Assembly: GCF_018327685.1 (NCBI RefSeq)
Contig: NZ_BNEL01000001.1
Location: 124,001-188,000 of the forward strand
Direction of reading: 5' to 3'
Source of the DNA: Streptomyces sp. TS71-3
GTDB taxonomy: Bacteria; Actinomycetota; Actinomycetes; Streptomycetales; Streptomycetaceae
DNA: 64,000 nucleotides
The translations under genes and the position numbers were made by a program. Positions within the stretch are counted from its first letter, which is position 1. Every line of letters begins with the position of its first letter. The notes under the pieces were generated by a model. That model saw only the letters and a program-made list of their open reading frames with translations, was not told the DNA's origin and did not search any database. Positions 53,644 through 62,375 of this stretch are shown here, in pieces.

Positions 53644-54106
53644 CGTCGTCGGACAGCAGCGGCCCGTAGGCGATCAGCTCGTCCCGGCCGGCCGGGACCG
53701 CGAGGTCGGCGGCCTGCCCGGTGCCGAGGCCGAGCACCAGATACCGGTTGCCGCCGGTCCGGCCGCCGGGGAACTCCCACATGGTGCGCCCCAGCGTGTT
53801 GCGCCACCGCCGCAGCAGCACGTCCCGGTAGGCGCCGGCCTGGTAGTTGGGCTCGTCGAAGGCGAACGCGCGGGCGGCGGCGGGACCGGGCAGGTCGACG
53901 ATGTGCACGCTGCCGGTGAGCGTCTCACCGTCGTCGGCGAAGGTCGGACCTCGGGCGATCATCGCCTCCGCGTACCGGTCCATGTAGGACCAGTGCTTCT
54001 CCGACAGCTCGTAGCGCAGCGCCAGTGAGCCGGTCCGGTCGCGGTGGTAGCAGAGGAACTCCACGGCCCAAGGATCGCCCCGTTCCTGCCGGTTGTCCTC
54101 TCTCAT
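53620..54106 (-). pseudogene. YCII-related protein gene with lost 3' end
   Basis: From ATG 54106 the frame codes a YCII-like protein: FLCYHRDRTGSLALRYELSE, MIARGPTFADDGETLTGSVH, IVDLPGPAAARAFAFDEPNY, then a long middle and GPLLSDDGDAWLGTA. YCII proteins end with about 30 more residues of a fixed pattern. Here the family resemblance stops at about 53635, exactly where the frame of the next gene begins, although the frame stays open to 53078. Deletion of the segment between two neighbouring genes would produce this joint. Three 14-bp repeats (GTCTCATGTGTCCG) surround its start. Confidence 0.55.
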
Positions 54107-54130
54107 GTGTCCGGTCTCGTGTGTCCGGTC

Positions 54131-55132
54131 TCATGTGTCCGGCCGGACACGACGTGCAGCTCCGCGGCGCTGACCCCGCCACCGAACCCCGTGCAGCCGC
54201 CGCAGCCGGTGGATCTCCCACCAGGCCAGTGCCGTCACCGACACCGGGCCCCCGAGGAACACGCAGACCGCGAGCGGCACCGGGCCCGGCCCCAGCCCGT
54301 CCGACGACAGGCGGAGGAAGGCGAACACCCAGACCAGGGCGGTGGTGACGAGCGCGGGAAGCACCGCGTGGACGGCGGACAGGTTGAAGGCGTGGCGCAG
54401 CGCCGGACCGGTGGCGAAGGAGAGGAAGAAGATCACCCACCAGAACGGCGCCCAGCACACGAACATCACGGACATCCAGAGCAGCAGCCCGAACAGGCCG
54501 TTGACGCTGCTGGGCAGCAGCCCCATCACCGGGCCCGCCGCCGTGAGGATGATCGGCACCAGCGTCCAGGCGCCGAAGTACCACAGGGCCGACCTGCCTG
54601 CCGGCCACAGCTGCGTCCGCATGGCCCGACGCGTGTCGGGCCGGGCCGCCCAGAAGAGCAGCGCCACCACCACCACGGCGCTCAACAGCGCCAACCAGGG
54701 TGCGAACAGCAGCTGTTGCAGGAACTGCCCCGGCAGGTCCTGCCAGCCTCCGAACGCGGCCAGCAGCGCCACCGAGATGACGAGGGCCAGCCAGGCCCGC
54801 ACCTGCTGCGCCCGGGACACCTCGGGATCCTCGACCCAGCCTGCCGGGTGTACGGGAAAGACCCGACGTGCCATGCGGCGGGCCGTGCGGGCCAGTTGGT
54901 AGGTGACCAGCAGCGGCACGGTCAGCCACCACAGGAGCGGGAAGACCAGCACCAGCACCACCCGGGGGTGCACCTGCTCCCGCCGACCCCTCAACACCTC
55001 ACCCGGCGGCGGCCATTCGTCCTCCCGCAGGCGTCGCCACAGCGGCGTGTACGGCAGTGGCGGGTCGCCCGTGGGGCGTGGCCCACCGCTCGCGGGCGGC
55101 GGCCCGGACGGGCGGGGTGAGTCGATGCTCAT
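54131..55132 (-). CDS. Multi-helix membrane protein of unknown function
   Basis: A 333-residue membrane protein with a Pro-rich cytoplasmic start and about seven helices (for example VVLVLVFPLLWWLTVPLLVT, WLALVISVALLAAFGG, LLSAVVVVALLFWAA, LFGLLLWMSVMFVCWAPFWW). The plan resembles Yip1-like or DUF-type membrane proteins, but I cannot name it. The ATG at 55132 follows GAAGGGA. Its stop at 54131 sits beside a 16-bp palindrome (GTGTCCGGCCGGACAC), a likely terminator element. Confidence 0.7.
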   Translation of the reverse strand: MSIDSPRPSGPPPASGGPRPTGDPPLPYTPLWRRLREDEWPPPGEVLRGRREQVHPRVVLVLVFPLLWWLTVPLLVTYQLARTARRMARRVFPVHPAGWVEDPEVSRAQQVRAWLALVISVALLAAFGGWQDLPGQFLQQLLFAPWLALLSAVVVVALLFWAARPDTRRAMRTQLWPAGRSALWYFGAWTLVPIILTAAGPVMGLLPSSVNGLFGLLLWMSVMFVCWAPFWWVIFFLSFATGPALRHAFNLSAVHAVLPALVTTALVWVFAFLRLSSDGLGPGPVPLAVCVFLGGPVSVTALAWWEIHRLRRLHGVRWRGQRRGAARRVRPDT

Positions 55133-55466
55133 GGATGTCCCTTCCACGCTCCCGGAGACAGACGCGCCCGGTCCGGCCACGGTTCCCGATGGCAAAGCCC
55201 GTGCTGCCAGGGCGCGCGGTCGGTCGGCAGCCGCTCCCCGAGCCGACGGTTGCGTTCGCCGATTGCCCTCGTCGAATCCACGCGCCGTCCAGGATCGTGC
55301 CGATCTCGACGACCAGGGAGTGCCCAGCCGCGAGCGGCCGGTCCGTCAGCAGCCGCCAGTCCGTCAGCAGCCGCCAGTCCGTCAACAGCCGGCAGAACAC
55401 CAGGAGGCCACCACGGTCGACGGTTACGTCGAGGCCGCTGAGATCGTGGCGGTACGGGGAACAGGC
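55133..55466. repeat. Gene-free gap with a 17-bp tandem repeat
   Basis: Between about 55335 and 55395 the unit CAGTCCGTCAGCAGCCGC recurs about three times. No gene is convincing on either strand. Confidence 0.5.
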
Positions 55467-55991
55467 TCAACGACCGGTGACGAGCAGCCAGATCCCGATG
55501 GCCGTGAACAGGGTGCCGCCCGCGAAACGAGCCGCGACCTCCCCGATCCGTCTCCTGCGAAGGTCGATTCGCGCGCCCCTCGGGGTCTGGGGAAGGTAGC
55601 GCACCGGGACCTCTCCGCCCACGGGAAGACCCTTGACTCCGGATGACCCGGCCTGGAACGTGTGCCGACCACCCTGCGCGTCAACGAATTCGACCACCGC
55701 GAAGTGGACGGGGCCACCATCTCGTCCGGAGTGTTGCACGCGGTGGCGGACCACCAGGCCCCTGACGGGGATCCCCTCGCGCTGGAGGCGGTGCTGGACC
55801 ACGGCCTCATGGATGCCGAACCCGAGGAGGGTGAGACCTGCCAGCAGCGACATCGCAACCCACACCGCTGCCTCCCCTTCCGTGCTGTGCACGACTCCCC
55901 GGGTGCCGCCTGTCGCAGGCGTGGACGCTGCATCGACCGGAGGCGGTTCCTGGTGCAAGGCCGGGCCGTGCGGAGACGCCGAAGAGGCCAT
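55467..55991 (-). CDS. DUF3592-like membrane protein
   Basis: A 174-residue protein with one helix near residue 42-60 (AVWVAMSLLAGLTLLGFGI), an extracytoplasmic domain of about 90 residues typical of DUF3592 (EGIPVRGLVVRHRVQHSGRD, then FAVVEFVDAQGGRHTFQAGS and VPVRYLPQTPRGARID), and a second helix at the C-terminus. The ATG at 55991 lacks a strong ribosome-binding site, so the start may be later. Function unknown. Confidence 0.75.
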   Translation of the reverse strand: MASSASPHGPALHQEPPPVDAASTPATGGTRGVVHSTEGEAAVWVAMSLLAGLTLLGFGIHEAVVQHRLQREGIPVRGLVVRHRVQHSGRDGGPVHFAVVEFVDAQGGRHTFQAGSSGVKGLPVGGEVPVRYLPQTPRGARIDLRRRRIGEVAARFAGGTLFTAIGIWLLVTGR

Positions 55992-56057
55992 GACGGTCCA
56001 ACATCCGCCTCACCACGGGGGACACGGTCTCGGTCCTCTCCTACCGGTAGTCCTTTC

Positions 56058-56573
56058 TTACCGGTAGTCCTCCGGGTGCCCCTGCATCCAGGCGTTGATC
56101 TTGTCCCGGGTTCCGGTGAGCAGGCCCTGATGCCTCTTGAGGTTCGCGAAGGAGCTGTCGTCGCCCAGTTCGGCCCGCAGTGCCGCGATCCATGCGAGGG
56201 GTTCCTCGAAGTGCCCGGGGCCCTGGGGATCGACCTTCATCGACTCGTCGAGGCCGGTGAGCTCGTCGAGCACCCGCCCCAGGAAGTACTCGCAGTTCCC
56301 CTCGGTCGTGCACCCGTCGTTGTAGGTGGCCTGGAGCCCGGCGAACGCGTCGCGGACCTTCTCCACAGCGGGTTCCGGTTCCGCCGTGCTCGAAGGGATC
56401 GGCTGCTCGGTCGCGGGCGCCGACGCCGCCTTGTGGACGACGCCGTGGGAGGGCGACTCACTGTCGTTCACAGCGGTGTCCGGACTGCCGGAGCAGGAGA
56501 GCAACAAGGACGCCAGAACCACGGTGAGCATCGAGGCGCCGAGGCGGAGGCGCCGTGCGGGCATGGTGATCAC
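56058..56573 (-). CDS. Putative lipoprotein
   Basis: A 171-residue exported protein. The N-terminus (PARRLRLGASMLTVVLASLL, then LSC) is a lipoprotein signal peptide with Cys at about residue 27. After a Ser/Pro/Glu linker, a helical domain of about 100 residues holds a single Cys pair (DGCTTEGNCEYFLG) that can form a disulfide. The GTG at 56573 has GAGGAG about 11 bases upstream; an ATG three codons later is possible. I know no family. Confidence 0.75.
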   Translation of the reverse strand: MITMPARRLRLGASMLTVVLASLLLSCSGSPDTAVNDSESPSHGVVHKAASAPATEQPIPSSTAEPEPAVEKVRDAFAGLQATYNDGCTTEGNCEYFLGRVLDELTGLDESMKVDPQGPGHFEEPLAWIAALRAELGDDSSFANLKRHQGLLTGTRDKINAWMQGHPEDYR

Positions 56574-56785
56574 GGCGCGTACGACTCCTCAGCGGAGGCT
56601 TTGGTTGTGCTGCCGATCGGAACTGCGCGGCTTTTTTCGCCGACGTGGATCACCACTGCGCAAGACACCGCCGCGCAATGCGCCACCGTGCGTACCTCAC
56701 TGCCCGCACCCCCGGAACGGTCCCGTGCCCACCGGCGTCGTCCCTCCCGGGGCACGGTGGCCGTGTCCCGGGGAGGGGAGACCGG

Positions 56786-57517
56786 GTGCACACGGACGGC
56801 TTCGCCAAGTGGACGAGAGGGTTCGAGGACGAGCGCGAGCGCAGGCGTGCGCAGGGTGACCCGGACTGGGGGCGGAGCGCGGCGCTGGATCCGGCGGTGT
56901 GGGCCAGCGTCCAGCGCTTCCAGATCGGTGAGGACGGTGACGGGGCCAACCTCATCGGCAAGGCGGACGAGGCCGGCGACGCCGACTACGCGCGGGCGGT
57001 GCGGCTCTTCGTGGCCGAGGAGCACAACCACGCCCGGCTGCTCGCCCGGCTGCTGGCCGCGGGTGGCATGCCGACGCTGACGGGCCACTGGAGCGACACC
57101 GCCTTCGTACGGCTGCGGCGTCTCATGGGCCTGCGGATGGAACTGCTGGTGCTGATGATCGCGGAAGTGGTCGCACTGCGCTATTACCGGGCCCTGCGCG
57201 ACGGTACCGACGACTCGCTCACGTCGGATGTGGCGGGGCGGATCCTGTCCGACGAGGAGCGCCACATCCCGTTCCACTGCGAGCGCCTGCACGCCTGACT
57301 GGCCGAGCTGCCCCGTGCCGCCCGCCGCCCGGTCATGGCCGCCTGGCGGCTCCTCGTGCTCGCGGCCTCAATGCTCGTCGCGGTCGACCACGGCCCGGCG
57401 CTGCGGCGACTCGGCATCGGGCGCCTGCGGTTCGTGGCCGACGTCGCCGGCTCGTCCGGCGCGGTCGCCTCCGCGGTGCTCGCGCCCCGGCCGGACGCGT
57501 GGACGAGCGCGGGCTGA
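56786..57517 (+). pseudogene. Ferritin-like protein gene split by an in-frame TGA
   Basis: A GTG at 56786, six bases after GGAGGGGAG, starts a helical protein. The iron-site segments are RAVRLFVAEEHNHARLLARL (ExxH) and DVAGRILSDEERHIPFHCER (second ExxxH-like pair). The frame stops at TGA 57296 after ERLHA. The same frame then continues with LAELPRAARRPVMAAWRLLV and LVAVDHGPALRRLGIGRLRF to a TGA at 57515. The tail belongs to the same fold (the last helices), so TGA replaces one sense codon, probably GGA. The protein is cut at 170 of 243 residues. Confidence 0.65.
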
Positions 57518-57594
57518 CAGGGGACCGTCCACAGTGCCCACCCGGCATGCCCTGGCCGGGACCGACCGGGCACTCATCGGCGGGCCTCGCGGTG

Positions 57595-57618
57595 GAGGGG
57601 GCCCGCCCAGGCCCCCTC
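57595..57618 (-). terminator. Hairpin overlapping the end of the permease gene
   Basis: GAGGGGG and CCCCCTC pair around a ten-base loop, partly within the stop codon at 57617. It would end the sugar-transport operon. Confidence 0.5.
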
Positions 57619-58516
57619 ACTCCTTGACGGCCCCCGAGCTGGCCCCGCGCACGAAGTGGCGCTGGAAGAAGAAGAACAGGACGGCCACCGGCAGCGTCGA
57701 CAGCAGGGCCGCCGCCAGCTTCAGCGGGTACTGGGTGCCGCCGGCCAGCCCGCCCGCGACGAACCGTGCGAGACCGGTGGTCAGCGTCTCGTACTGGCTC
57801 GACTGGGTGGAGACGAGGAAGTGGGTGAACTCGTTCCACGAACTCTGGAACGACAGGATGGTCAGGGTGATCAGGCCCGGCCTGGCCATCGGGAGGACCA
57901 CGGACCAGAACGTCCGGAACACCCCGGCGCCGTCCACCCGCGCGGCCTCCTCCACCTCCCGGGGGACCGACTCGAAGAACTGCTTCATGATGAACACGCC
58001 CGCCGCGTCCACCAGCAGCGGCAGGATCATGCCGGTGTACGTGTCGAACAGACCGAAGGTGTTCAGCACCAGGAACTTCGGGATCAGCAGGGTCACCCCG
58101 GGCACCGCGATCAGCGCGATCACGAGGCCGAACAGCAGCCGCCGGCCCGGGAAGCGCAGCCGGGCCAGCGCGTAGCCCGCCATCGAGTCGAGGAACACCC
58201 GCCCGACCGTGACGACGACCGCGATGAACGCCGAGTTGCCCAGCCAGTGCAGGAACGGCACCCCGCCTCCGGCCTGGCTCAGCCCGAACAGCCGCCGGTA
58301 GGCCTCGAACGTCCACGTGGTGGGGATCAGCCCGAGGGGGTGCGCGGCGGCGTCCGGATCCGTCTTGAACCCCGTCACCAGCTCGATGACGAACGGCAGC
58401 ACGAACACCAGCCCGAAGGCCGCCACCAGCACGTATCCGAGTATCCGCACGGGCAGCGGGAAACGGCCGAGCACCGGATGCCCCGACGCCCCGGCACCCG
58501 CGGACCTGTCCTTCAT
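57617..58516 (-). CDS. Sugar ABC transporter permease (MalG type)
   Basis: A 299-residue inner-membrane permease with six helices. The EAA loop that contacts the ATPase is present (EVEEAARVDGAGVFRTFWSV). GRVFLDSMAGYALARLRFPG and FQSSWNEFTHFLV are typical of MalG-type carbohydrate permeases. The ATG at 58516 overlaps the upstream stop (ATGA), with GGAGG six bases before. It works with the other permease, the binding protein and an ATPase not encoded here (a shared one such as MsiK is usual in Streptomyces). Confidence 0.93.
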   Translation of the reverse strand: MKDRSAGAGASGHPVLGRFPLPVRILGYVLVAAFGLVFVLPFVIELVTGFKTDPDAAAHPLGLIPTTWTFEAYRRLFGLSQAGGGVPFLHWLGNSAFIAVVVTVGRVFLDSMAGYALARLRFPGRRLLFGLVIALIAVPGVTLLIPKFLVLNTFGLFDTYTGMILPLLVDAAGVFIMKQFFESVPREVEEAARVDGAGVFRTFWSVVLPMARPGLITLTILSFQSSWNEFTHFLVSTQSSQYETLTTGLARFVAGGLAGGTQYPLKLAAALLSTLPVAVLFFFFQRHFVRGASSGAVKE

Positions 58517-59712
58517 CGATTCCTCCGGGGGCGGGGGTTGCGCTCCCGCAGCACGAGGCGCTGCAGGGCGGTCATGGCCAGGATCAGCGCGAACAGGACG
58601 AACGCGATGGCCGCGCCCTGCCCGAAGTCGGAGTCGTTGAAGGCGGTCGTGTACGACAGGAACGCCGGCGTCAGGGTGGTGTTGCCGGGGGCGCCCTGGC
58701 TCATGACGTACACCTGGTCGAAGACCATCCAGGTGGAGATCAGGCCTAGGGTGAGGACGAGGAAGAGCACGTGGCGCAGCGCGGGCAGCGTCACGTACCG
58801 CAGCATCTGGAACCGGTTCACGCCCTCCAGCGCCGCCGACTCCTCCAGCTCGCGCGGGATGTCCTGGAGCGCCGCCAGGAAGATCAGCATGAAGGTCCCG
58901 GAGGTCGTCCACACGGCGAGCAGGATGACCGTGCACATCGCGACGGACGGCCCCGACAGCCACTCGTACCAGGACAGTCCCATGAAGGAGTGGGACGCGA
59001 GGGCGCCCGCCGGATGCTCCGGATCGACGATTCCCACGGCGCCGAGCAGCAGCGACAGCACCCCGCGCGGGTCCGAGAACCAGTTCGGGCCCTTCACCCC
59101 CACCCAGGACAGCAACGTGTTGACGACGCCGCTGCCCTGGAACAGGAAGAGGAAGATCGTGGAGACCGCGATCGAGCTGGTGACGGAGGGGAAGAAGAAG
59201 GCGGTCCGCAGCGCGCCCCTGCCCCGCAGCAGCCGCTGGTTGACGACGAGCGCGAGGCCCAGCGCGAGCCCGGTCTGCAGGGGCACGGTCAGCAGCACGT
59301 AGTAGGCGTTGTTGCGCAGCGACGTCGCGAACAGCGTGCGGTCGAGGCCGTCCTGGGTGAGCAGCGCCCGGTAGTTGTCCAGGCCCGCGAAGTCCGCCTG
59401 CCCGCTGAACGGGTTGGACTGCCCGTCCCAGTGCAGCAGGCTCACCCACAGCGCCATCAGGATCGGAAGCACGAAGAACAGGCCGAGGACCAGCACCATG
59501 GGGCTGACGAACAGCCATCCCCAGACGCCCTCACCGCGGTGGGACCCCCCGCGCGGTGCGCGGCCCGCGGCGGGACCGGACCCACCGGGCGCGTCAGGTG
59601 CGCCCGGTGAGCCGGCCGCCCGGGGGCTCCCGGCCGGGTCCGCCGTGCGGGGGCCGGGCGGGACGCCGCGCGAGGCAAGGCGCGGCGCCCAGCGGGTGGT
59701 ACGCAGGGACAT
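58513..59712 (-). CDS. Sugar ABC transporter permease (MalF type)
   Basis: A 399-residue permease with six to seven helices and the EAA loop ELEESAALEGVNRFQMLRYV. The first 60 residues are a Pro/Gly/Ala-rich extension not seen in most homologues. GWLFVSPMVLVLGLFFVLPI is the first helix. An insert of about 60 residues between helices (GVVNTLLSWVGVKGPNWFSD and following) matches type I CUT1 permeases. The gene follows the binding-protein gene by 6 bp and overlaps the next by 4 bp. Confidence 0.92.
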   Translation of the reverse strand: MSLRTTRWAPRLASRGVPPGPRTADPAGSPRAAGSPGAPDAPGGSGPAAGRAPRGGSHRGEGVWGWLFVSPMVLVLGLFFVLPILMALWVSLLHWDGQSNPFSGQADFAGLDNYRALLTQDGLDRTLFATSLRNNAYYVLLTVPLQTGLALGLALVVNQRLLRGRGALRTAFFFPSVTSSIAVSTIFLFLFQGSGVVNTLLSWVGVKGPNWFSDPRGVLSLLLGAVGIVDPEHPAGALASHSFMGLSWYEWLSGPSVAMCTVILLAVWTTSGTFMLIFLAALQDIPRELEESAALEGVNRFQMLRYVTLPALRHVLFLVLTLGLISTWMVFDQVYVMSQGAPGNTTLTPAFLSYTTAFNDSDFGQGAAIAFVLFALILAMTALQRLVLRERNPRPRRNR

Positions 59713-59718
59713 GGCGGC

Positions 59719-60963
59719 TCAGTTGCCCTTCGCGAGGGCCTGCTCGCCGTTGCGCTGCAGGTCGGCGAGGATCTTCTTCGGGTCGCCGGTGCGCAGCCCC
59801 TGGAGCTCGGTGTTGAACTGCCCGAGCACCTTGTCGAAGCCGGGCAGGGTCACCGGACCCTGCGCGTAGGAGCTGGCGTCCGCCCACACCTTCGCGGACG
59901 GCTGCTGCTTCGCGTACTCGGCCAGCGGTGCGGTGCGTGAGGGCATCACGCCGAACTCCTTGGCGAACGCGAGCTGCTGGGAGCTGGAGGAGAGGAACTT
60001 CACCAGGTCCAGGTCCGCCGCCCGGTGGGGGCTGTCGGTGCCCACGCCCCAGCACTGGCTGAAGGCCAGCGTGCCCTTGCCGGCCGGCCCCGCGGGCAGC
60101 GGCGCCACGTCGTACTTGACCTTCGGGTAGTCGACCTTCATGCCGCCGTCGAGCCAGTTCCCCTCGATGGTCATGGCGGCCTTGCCCGTGCCGAGGGCCT
60201 CCCCGCCCCAGCGCGCGTCGACGTCCTTGGAGTACTTCATCGAGCCGGAGGCCAGCAGGGACTTGACGTAGGCGAGGCCCTGGGCGTTCTGGGGGGTGTC
60301 GGCGGTCATCTTCGTCTGCTCCGCGTCGGTGATCCAGCCGCCGGCCTGCTTCATGAAGGCGCCGAGGCGCGCGTAGTCGTCGTTGACGACCAGGCCGGTG
60401 ACGCCTCCCTTGGTCAGCTTGTCCGCGACCTTCTTCAGCTGGTCCCAGGTGGTCGGGTAGTCCTTCGCGGTCAGACCGGCCTTCTTCCACACGTCCGTGT
60501 TGATGGCCAGCGCGAGGGCGGAGGTGTCCTTGGGCAGGCACACCAGCTTGCCGTTGTAGGTGAAGGAGCTGCGGAGCTGGGGGGCGAACGCGTCGGCGTC
60601 CTTGATCCGGTCGCCGTAGGCGTACAGGGAGCCGCCCTTGGCGTAGTTCGCGAACTGGCTGGAGTCGACGTAGAAGACGTCCGGCGGCTTGTGCCCGGCG
60701 AAGGACTGGGCGAGCTGCTGGTTGATGTCCTTGGCGTTCTGCACCGTGACGGTGTTGCCGGACTGCTTCGCGTAAGCGGCCGCAGCATCCGTGACGGCCT
60801 TGGTCTCGGCATCGCCCGAGCTGGCTATCAGCACGTTCAGGTGCTGGTGGGAGCCGGAGTCCTGCTCGGTCTTCTTGTCGTCGCCGAAACTCGACGAGCA
60901 GCCGGTGGCGGCCAGCAGTGCCGCACACGTGACGAGGGCGGCGGTGGCCGTGCGGGTCTTCAT
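59719..60963 (-). CDS. Extracellular sugar-binding lipoprotein
   Basis: A 414-residue solute-binding protein of the CUT1 type. The lipobox LAATGC places the lipidated Cys at residue 22. HLNVLIASSGDAETKAVTDA, DVFYVDSSQFANYAKGGSLY and GEALGTGKAAMTIEGNWLDG (the family's MxxxG/GNW segment) are typical, as is FSQCWGVGTDSPHRAADLDL. It binds an oligosaccharide and delivers it to the two permeases encoded next. The debranching-type glucosidase nearby suggests an alpha-glucan or related sugar, but this is inference. Confidence 0.92.
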   Translation of the reverse strand: MKTRTATAALVTCAALLAATGCSSSFGDDKKTEQDSGSHQHLNVLIASSGDAETKAVTDAAAAYAKQSGNTVTVQNAKDINQQLAQSFAGHKPPDVFYVDSSQFANYAKGGSLYAYGDRIKDADAFAPQLRSSFTYNGKLVCLPKDTSALALAINTDVWKKAGLTAKDYPTTWDQLKKVADKLTKGGVTGLVVNDDYARLGAFMKQAGGWITDAEQTKMTADTPQNAQGLAYVKSLLASGSMKYSKDVDARWGGEALGTGKAAMTIEGNWLDGGMKVDYPKVKYDVAPLPAGPAGKGTLAFSQCWGVGTDSPHRAADLDLVKFLSSSSQQLAFAKEFGVMPSRTAPLAEYAKQQPSAKVWADASSYAQGPVTLPGFDKVLGQFNTELQGLRTGDPKKILADLQRNGEQALAKGN

Positions 60964-61098
60964 GGAGTCCTCCGTGGGTCGGGGGTGGTGGATGCTTCGG
61001 CCCCGGTGGTGTGGCGCGGGGGCCCGGGGTGGTGGAGGAGGGGGGTGGGGTGTGAGGGGCCGGCGGACGCCGGCGGGTGTGGAGCGTGGTGCCGGCGG

Positions 61099-62172
61099 CT
61101 ATGCGGGGGCCGTGCCGGCGACCGCGGTGCCGCCGCCCGGTGCGGGGGCGCTGTCGCGGACGTTCAGGGAGGGTTCGAGCAGGACCCGCTCGGGCGGCGC
61201 GTCGGGCGCGGCGATCCGGGCGAGCAGCAGCCGCACGCACTCGCGGCCGACCGCCTCCAGCGGCTGGCCGACGGAGGTCAGGGCGGGCGAGAGGATCCCG
61301 GCGGTCGGCGAGTCGTCGAAGCCGACCACGGCGACGTCGCGGCCCGGCTCCGCGCCCCGCTCGCGCAGCGCGTGGTAGCAGCCGAGCGCCAGGATGTCGC
61401 TGGCCGCGACCACCGCGGTGGCGCCCGCGTCCAGCAGCGGCTTCACCGCGGTGCGGGCCGCCTCGATGTCGTCCACGCTCTCCGCCCGCCGCCCGCGGGT
61501 GGGCAACCCGTGCCGCCGCATGGCCCGCTGCCAGCCCAGCGCGCGGTCATCGGCGACGCCCGCACCGCGCGGCCAGCCCAGGAACGCGATCCTGGTGTGC
61601 CCGAGCGCGGCCAGGTGCTCCACGGCGGCGTCCGTGCCCGAGGCACCGTCCACGTCGACCCAGTCGCCGATCTGCCGCCCCGACCACATCCGCCCGAAGC
61701 CCACGAAGGGCACGCCGCGCTTGGCGAGCCACGCCTGGCGCGGGTCCTGGCGCTCGGTGCCGCTGAGCACGAAGCCGTCCACCTCGTGCTGGCCGAGCAG
61801 CTCCTCGTACCCCGCGAGGCTCGGGCCGCCGGACGGGCGGGCGAACAGCAGGATGCGGTACCCGGCCTCGTCGGCCGCCTGGGACAGGGCGTGCAGGAAC
61901 CGGTCGAGGACCGGGTGGCTGGGCTGGGCGGGCAGGATGCCGTAGCCGATCAGCCTGCTGGAGCGGGTGCGCAGCGTCTGCGCGGCACGGCTGGGGCGGT
62001 AGCCCAGCTCGTCGATGGTGCGGCGGACCCGCTCCAGGGTCTCGGGGCGCAGCAGCTCCGGCGCGTTGATCGCGTTCGACACGGTCTGCGGGGAGACGCC
62101 GGCCCGCCGGGCGACCACGGCGAGGGTCACGGGGGCGCCCTTGGCGGCGGAGTTGGTGCTGGGGCGGGCCAT
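61099..62172 (-). CDS. LacI-family regulator of the sugar locus
   Basis: A 357-residue LacI-type repressor. The HTH and hinge are VTLAVVARRAGVSPQTVSNA and INAPELLRPETLERVRRTID, and ELGYRPSRAAQTLRTRSS links to the sugar-binding core (IGYGILPAQPSHPVLDRFLH, later VAASDILALGCYHALRERG and FDDSPTAGILSPALTSV). GGAG precedes the ATG at 62172. It lies 135 bp upstream of the binding-protein gene on the same strand and is divergent from the glucosidase gene. It should repress both transcripts until its sugar is present. Confidence 0.92.
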   Translation of the reverse strand: MARPSTNSAAKGAPVTLAVVARRAGVSPQTVSNAINAPELLRPETLERVRRTIDELGYRPSRAAQTLRTRSSRLIGYGILPAQPSHPVLDRFLHALSQAADEAGYRILLFARPSGGPSLAGYEELLGQHEVDGFVLSGTERQDPRQAWLAKRGVPFVGFGRMWSGRQIGDWVDVDGASGTDAAVEHLAALGHTRIAFLGWPRGAGVADDRALGWQRAMRRHGLPTRGRRAESVDDIEAARTAVKPLLDAGATAVVAASDILALGCYHALRERGAEPGRDVAVVGFDDSPTAGILSPALTSVGQPLEAVGRECVRLLLARIAAPDAPPERVLLEPSLNVRDSAPAPGGGTAVAGTAPA

Positions 62173-62293
62173 GCGGTCTCCGATGTGTCATGCGGGGTGC
62201 GTGTGGTGCGTGTGGTGTGTGGTGCGTGCTGCTTGTGACGCGTCGTGCTGTCTGTGGTGCGTAACGCCTATGGGACGCCGTGCGGTTGATTTT

Positions 62294-62351
62294 ATCGCTC
62301 CAAATTGGCTTGCCATCCCTCTGAAGTGGCATTTACTGTCTTTGGAACGAT
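62294..62351. promoter_or_regulatory. Inverted ATCGCTCCAAA / TTTGGAACGAT half-sites
   Basis: ATCGCTCCAAA (62294-62304) and TTTGGAACGAT (62341-62351) are reverse complements except at one base. They lie between the LacI gene and the glucosidase gene, which is where LacI operators are expected. GTGTGGTGCGTG-type repeats occur just before, at 62200-62265. Confidence 0.45.
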
Positions 62352-62375
62352 CTAACGCTGAGAGGTTCTACTTCT

